Source: Streptomyces blattellae (lineage in GTDB: Bacteria > Actinomycetota > Actinomycetes > Streptomycetales > Streptomycetaceae). Taken from it: a stretch of 64,000 nucleotides of DNA. The DNA lies in NCBI RefSeq assembly GCF_009709555.1, contig NZ_WJBG01000253.1, positions 117,384 through 181,383 of the forward strand, in the 5' to 3' direction. This document shows, one piece after another, positions 61,848 through 64,000 of the stretch (within the stretch, counting starts at the first letter, position 1; each line of letters starts with the position of its first letter). The notes beneath the pieces are model-generated. The model was not told the origin of the DNA, made no database searches, and worked only from the letters and a program-made list of their open reading frames with translations. The position numbers were made by a program, and so were the translations under genes.

Positions 61848-61934
61848 CCCCCGTGTCCCCTCCCTCTCTGAAGCCCCACCCCACTCGACGCCCCCCGCTC
61901 GCGCGCCCGCATACCCGGTCATACGCTCCGAAAT

Positions 61935-63818
61935 GTGACGTCATCCTTGATCCGGAACCGGCGACGGCGTGCCGCCTCGCACATATCCGTGCGGGTGGCG
62001 CATGCCGTGCTGGGCAGTGCGGCCGGGCTGGTGTGGCTTGTGCTGCCGGGGATGACGATCAGTGCCGGTGATCCGGTTCCGACAGTCCGGGCGGGGACCG
62101 TCGTGCAAGCCGCGCATGTGGCGCAGGAAGAGGAAGAGACGTCCACCGCCGACCTCGTTCTGCCGCTCGTCGCGGCGACTGCGGCGGTCGCGCTCGCCGG
62201 GTACGCGTTTGTACGGCGAACCCGGCGGACCCGGCGGACCCGGCGGATCCAGCGGACCCGGACGCGTACGACGCCCGGCGGCATCCCCGCCGTCATCACA
62301 CCGTCGCCCCTCGCCGAACTGGACGAGCGCGCACGGGCGTCTTTGGTCGAGGCCGATGACTGTGTCCGGACCAGCCGTGAGGAACTCGGGTTCGTGGAGG
62401 CCCGGTTCGGCACGGCGGCCGTGGCGCCCTTCGCGCGAGCCGTGCGGGACGCGGAGGACGAGTTGTCGGCCGCTTTCCGGATGCGGCAGCAGTACGACGA
62501 CGGGGTCCCGGCCGAGGGGACGTCCCGGCGGCATGCGCTCGCCGGGATCGTCGGGCGGTGTCAGGAGGCGGGGCGGCGGCTGGACGCGGAGGCCGCCGGG
62601 TTCGGCCAACTGCGTGGCATGGAACAGGGCGTGAGCGAGGCACTGGAGATCGCGGAGACCCGGTTCCGGGAACTGACGGGCCGCACGGGTGCCGCACAGG
62701 CCACCCTCGCCGACCTCGCCCAGCGGTACGCCCACGCGGCGACCGCCGCCGTCACCGGATATGTCGAACAGGCCAAGGACCGCCTGCTGTTCGCCACCTC
62801 GCACCTCAACGAGTCCCGCCAGGCCGCCGATTCCGGCGAGTCCGGCCGCGCGGCACCACACTTGCGCGCCGCCGAGGGTGCCGTCGCCCAGGCCGCGGTG
62901 TTCCTTGACGACATCGACCACCTGGCCCAGGCCCTCGCAGAGGCCGCGGACATCGTCCCGGCCGCCCTCGCGGGGGCGGAGGCGGAGGTCGCGGAGGCAC
63001 GGGGACGGCTGACGGAGGCGGACGGCCGGGCAGGTGGCGCAAGCACGCCGACCGACGGCAGTGCGGACGCGGCAACGGGTGGAGGGCCGGGCAGCCCAGG
63101 CTCACCGGCCCGCGGTGGGGCGGGCGGCGCAGACGCGACGGCGCTGATCTCAGGGCTTCCCATCGATCAGGCGGGCGGCGTCCCAGAGATGCCGGTCGGT
63201 GAGCTCCGGGCACGGATTCGGCATGCTGACACCGTCCTGGCTGCCGTAAGGGAAGAGCTGACCGGTGGGCCGTACGATCCGCTGGACGCCCTGCGCCGTA
63301 TCGTGCGGGCGGTCGTGCCGGTGGCGTCGGGGCAGACCGGGGTCCTGCCGGCTGCCGCCCTGCTCGCCGCCCGCGCCTCGGTCGCCCTTGCCGACGGGTT
63401 CGTCGTGACGCACCGGCGTGCGGTGGGCAGCGAGGCCCGTACGCGGCTGGCGGAGGCGGAGCGGCTGCTGGCAGCGGGGCCGGCGGAACGTGCGGCAGCC
63501 GGGCTCAGGGCGCAGGCTGCGACGGCCCAGCGGCGCGCGCCTGCCGTGGGGCGCATGCGGGCATCCGCGCGCACGGTGACCGGCGACCGCGCCACCGCCG
63601 ACACCCTCGCCCGGCACGCCCGCGCGCTCGCCGAACAGGACGTCCGTGTGCACGGCAACCCGGTCGCCGGGGCAGCCGACTACGCAAGCGGGACCGGCGG
63701 GGCCGCCATGGGCGGAATCCTGCTGAGCGGCGGCTCGGACAGCATGCCGGAGAGCGTATCGGCCGCGAGCTTCGGCGGGCCGGGTACCCGGATGCGCTAC
63801 AACTTCCCAGCTCCGTAA
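61935..63818 (+). CDS. large coiled-coil membrane protein (related to Streptomyces TPM-type proteins)
   Basis: 627 aa from a GTG. Two hydrophobic segments (about residues 20-44 and 73-92) flank a short external loop; an Arg-rich RRTRRTRRTRR stretch follows, then about 400 residues of Ala/Glu/Arg-rich coiled coil interrupted by a Gly/Pro linker. The Gly-rich end GGAAMGGILLSGG ... FGGPGTRMR recalls the C-terminus of Streptomyces TPM-domain proteins, but no TPM domain is visible. Function unknown. Divergent from the GH18-like gene. Confidence 0.75.
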   Translation: MTSSLIRNRRRRAASHISVRVAHAVLGSAAGLVWLVLPGMTISAGDPVPTVRAGTVVQAAHVAQEEEETSTADLVLPLVAATAAVALAGYAFVRRTRRTRRTRRIQRTRTRTTPGGIPAVITPSPLAELDERARASLVEADDCVRTSREELGFVEARFGTAAVAPFARAVRDAEDELSAAFRMRQQYDDGVPAEGTSRRHALAGIVGRCQEAGRRLDAEAAGFGQLRGMEQGVSEALEIAETRFRELTGRTGAAQATLADLAQRYAHAATAAVTGYVEQAKDRLLFATSHLNESRQAADSGESGRAAPHLRAAEGAVAQAAVFLDDIDHLAQALAEAADIVPAALAGAEAEVAEARGRLTEADGRAGGASTPTDGSADAATGGGPGSPGSPARGGAGGADATALISGLPIDQAGGVPEMPVGELRARIRHADTVLAAVREELTGGPYDPLDALRRIVRAVVPVASGQTGVLPAAALLAARASVALADGFVVTHRRAVGSEARTRLAEAERLLAAGPAERAAAGLRAQAATAQRRAPAVGRMRASARTVTGDRATADTLARHARALAEQDVRVHGNPVAGAADYASGTGGAAMGGILLSGGSDSMPESVSAASFGGPGTRMRYNFPAP

Positions 63819-64000
63819 TGGACTTACCGAAAGCAGCAACTGGAATCGGGTGCGGGGTGACTCAAATTCCCCATTGCCGGACTACACCGACCGTTGGCCA
63901 GAACCGCATTGCCGCTGCAACGCGTCAATTGACACAGATGATCGAGTCGGCGAGATGTGGGGCAGCGGGGATTGAGGGGGCGTCGGCGTGCTGGAGCCGG

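Noticed and set aside
63819..64000. Possible start of a further gene at the right edge (ATG near 63939, open to the end)
   Set aside because: Only about 20 codons are visible and no ribosome-binding site or family pattern supports it.

Overview
The window is a segment of a Streptomyces chromosome, or that of a very close relative. The evidence is very high G+C with strong GC bias at third codon positions, frequent GTG and TTG starts, four-base stop/start overlaps, a mycothiol gene (mshB), a DUF397/XRE pair and typical Streptomyces secreted proteins. Gene order agrees with what I remember of the S. coelicolor SCO5106-SCO5154 neighbourhood; that is recall, not a search.

1-13.8 kb is an old actinobacterial core block. 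It runs: a DUF1003 membrane protein (cut by the window edge), mrp, a hypothetical gene, tatB, an HtrA-like protease, a zinc anti-sigma factor, an ECF sigma factor, then a divergent O-methyltransferase, DUF3117, enoyl-CoA hydratase, tag, a DivIVA-like membrane protein, a FolP2-type dihydropteroate synthase homologue, a LOG-family protein and dapE. The same set lies in M. tuberculosis around Rv1202-Rv1232c (sigE-rseA-htrA-tatB-mrp and dapE-log-folP2-tag). The sigma gene is preceded by a near-ideal ECF promoter (GGGAACC, 16 nt, CGTT), so the sigma/anti-sigma/protease unit is probably autoregulated and serves envelope stress.

13.8-26.3 kb holds envelope and housekeeping genes: a lysozyme-like membrane protein, a small secreted protein, dapC and fdxA, a GNAT enzyme, a SirB1/transglutaminase-like protein, a huge Gly/Pro-rich membrane protein with peptidoglycan-binding-type domains, mshB with a small membrane partner, and an S9 prolyl-oligopeptidase-type peptidase.

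26.5-48.7 kb is a peptide-uptake supercluster. Three complete oligopeptide-type ABC systems are present. Systems 1 (26.5-32.1 kb, minus) and 3 (42.7-48.7 kb, minus) are close paralogues. System 2 (32.5-38.4 kb, plus) is divergent and carries a truncated duplicate of its first ATPase gene. Between systems 2 and 3 is a 4-kb accessory patch: a VapBC-like pair, a Uma2-family nuclease, a VOC protein, DUF397, an XRE regulator and an ATPase fragment apparently fused head to head by a deletion, and a DUF6247/RelE-like pair. The S. coelicolor bldK locus lies in this neighbourhood, so one of these systems may serve developmental peptide import, but orthology cannot be settled here.

48.7-64 kb: a secreted unknown protein, typA, a HigBA-like pair whose toxin is frameshifted, a solitary peptide-binding lipoprotein with an Asp-rich repeat insert, the succinate dehydrogenase operon sdhCAB, a kinase-like phosphotransferase, a membrane-anchored GH18-like protein and a large coiled-coil membrane protein. 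No rRNA, tRNA, CRISPR array, insertion sequence or prophage was found.
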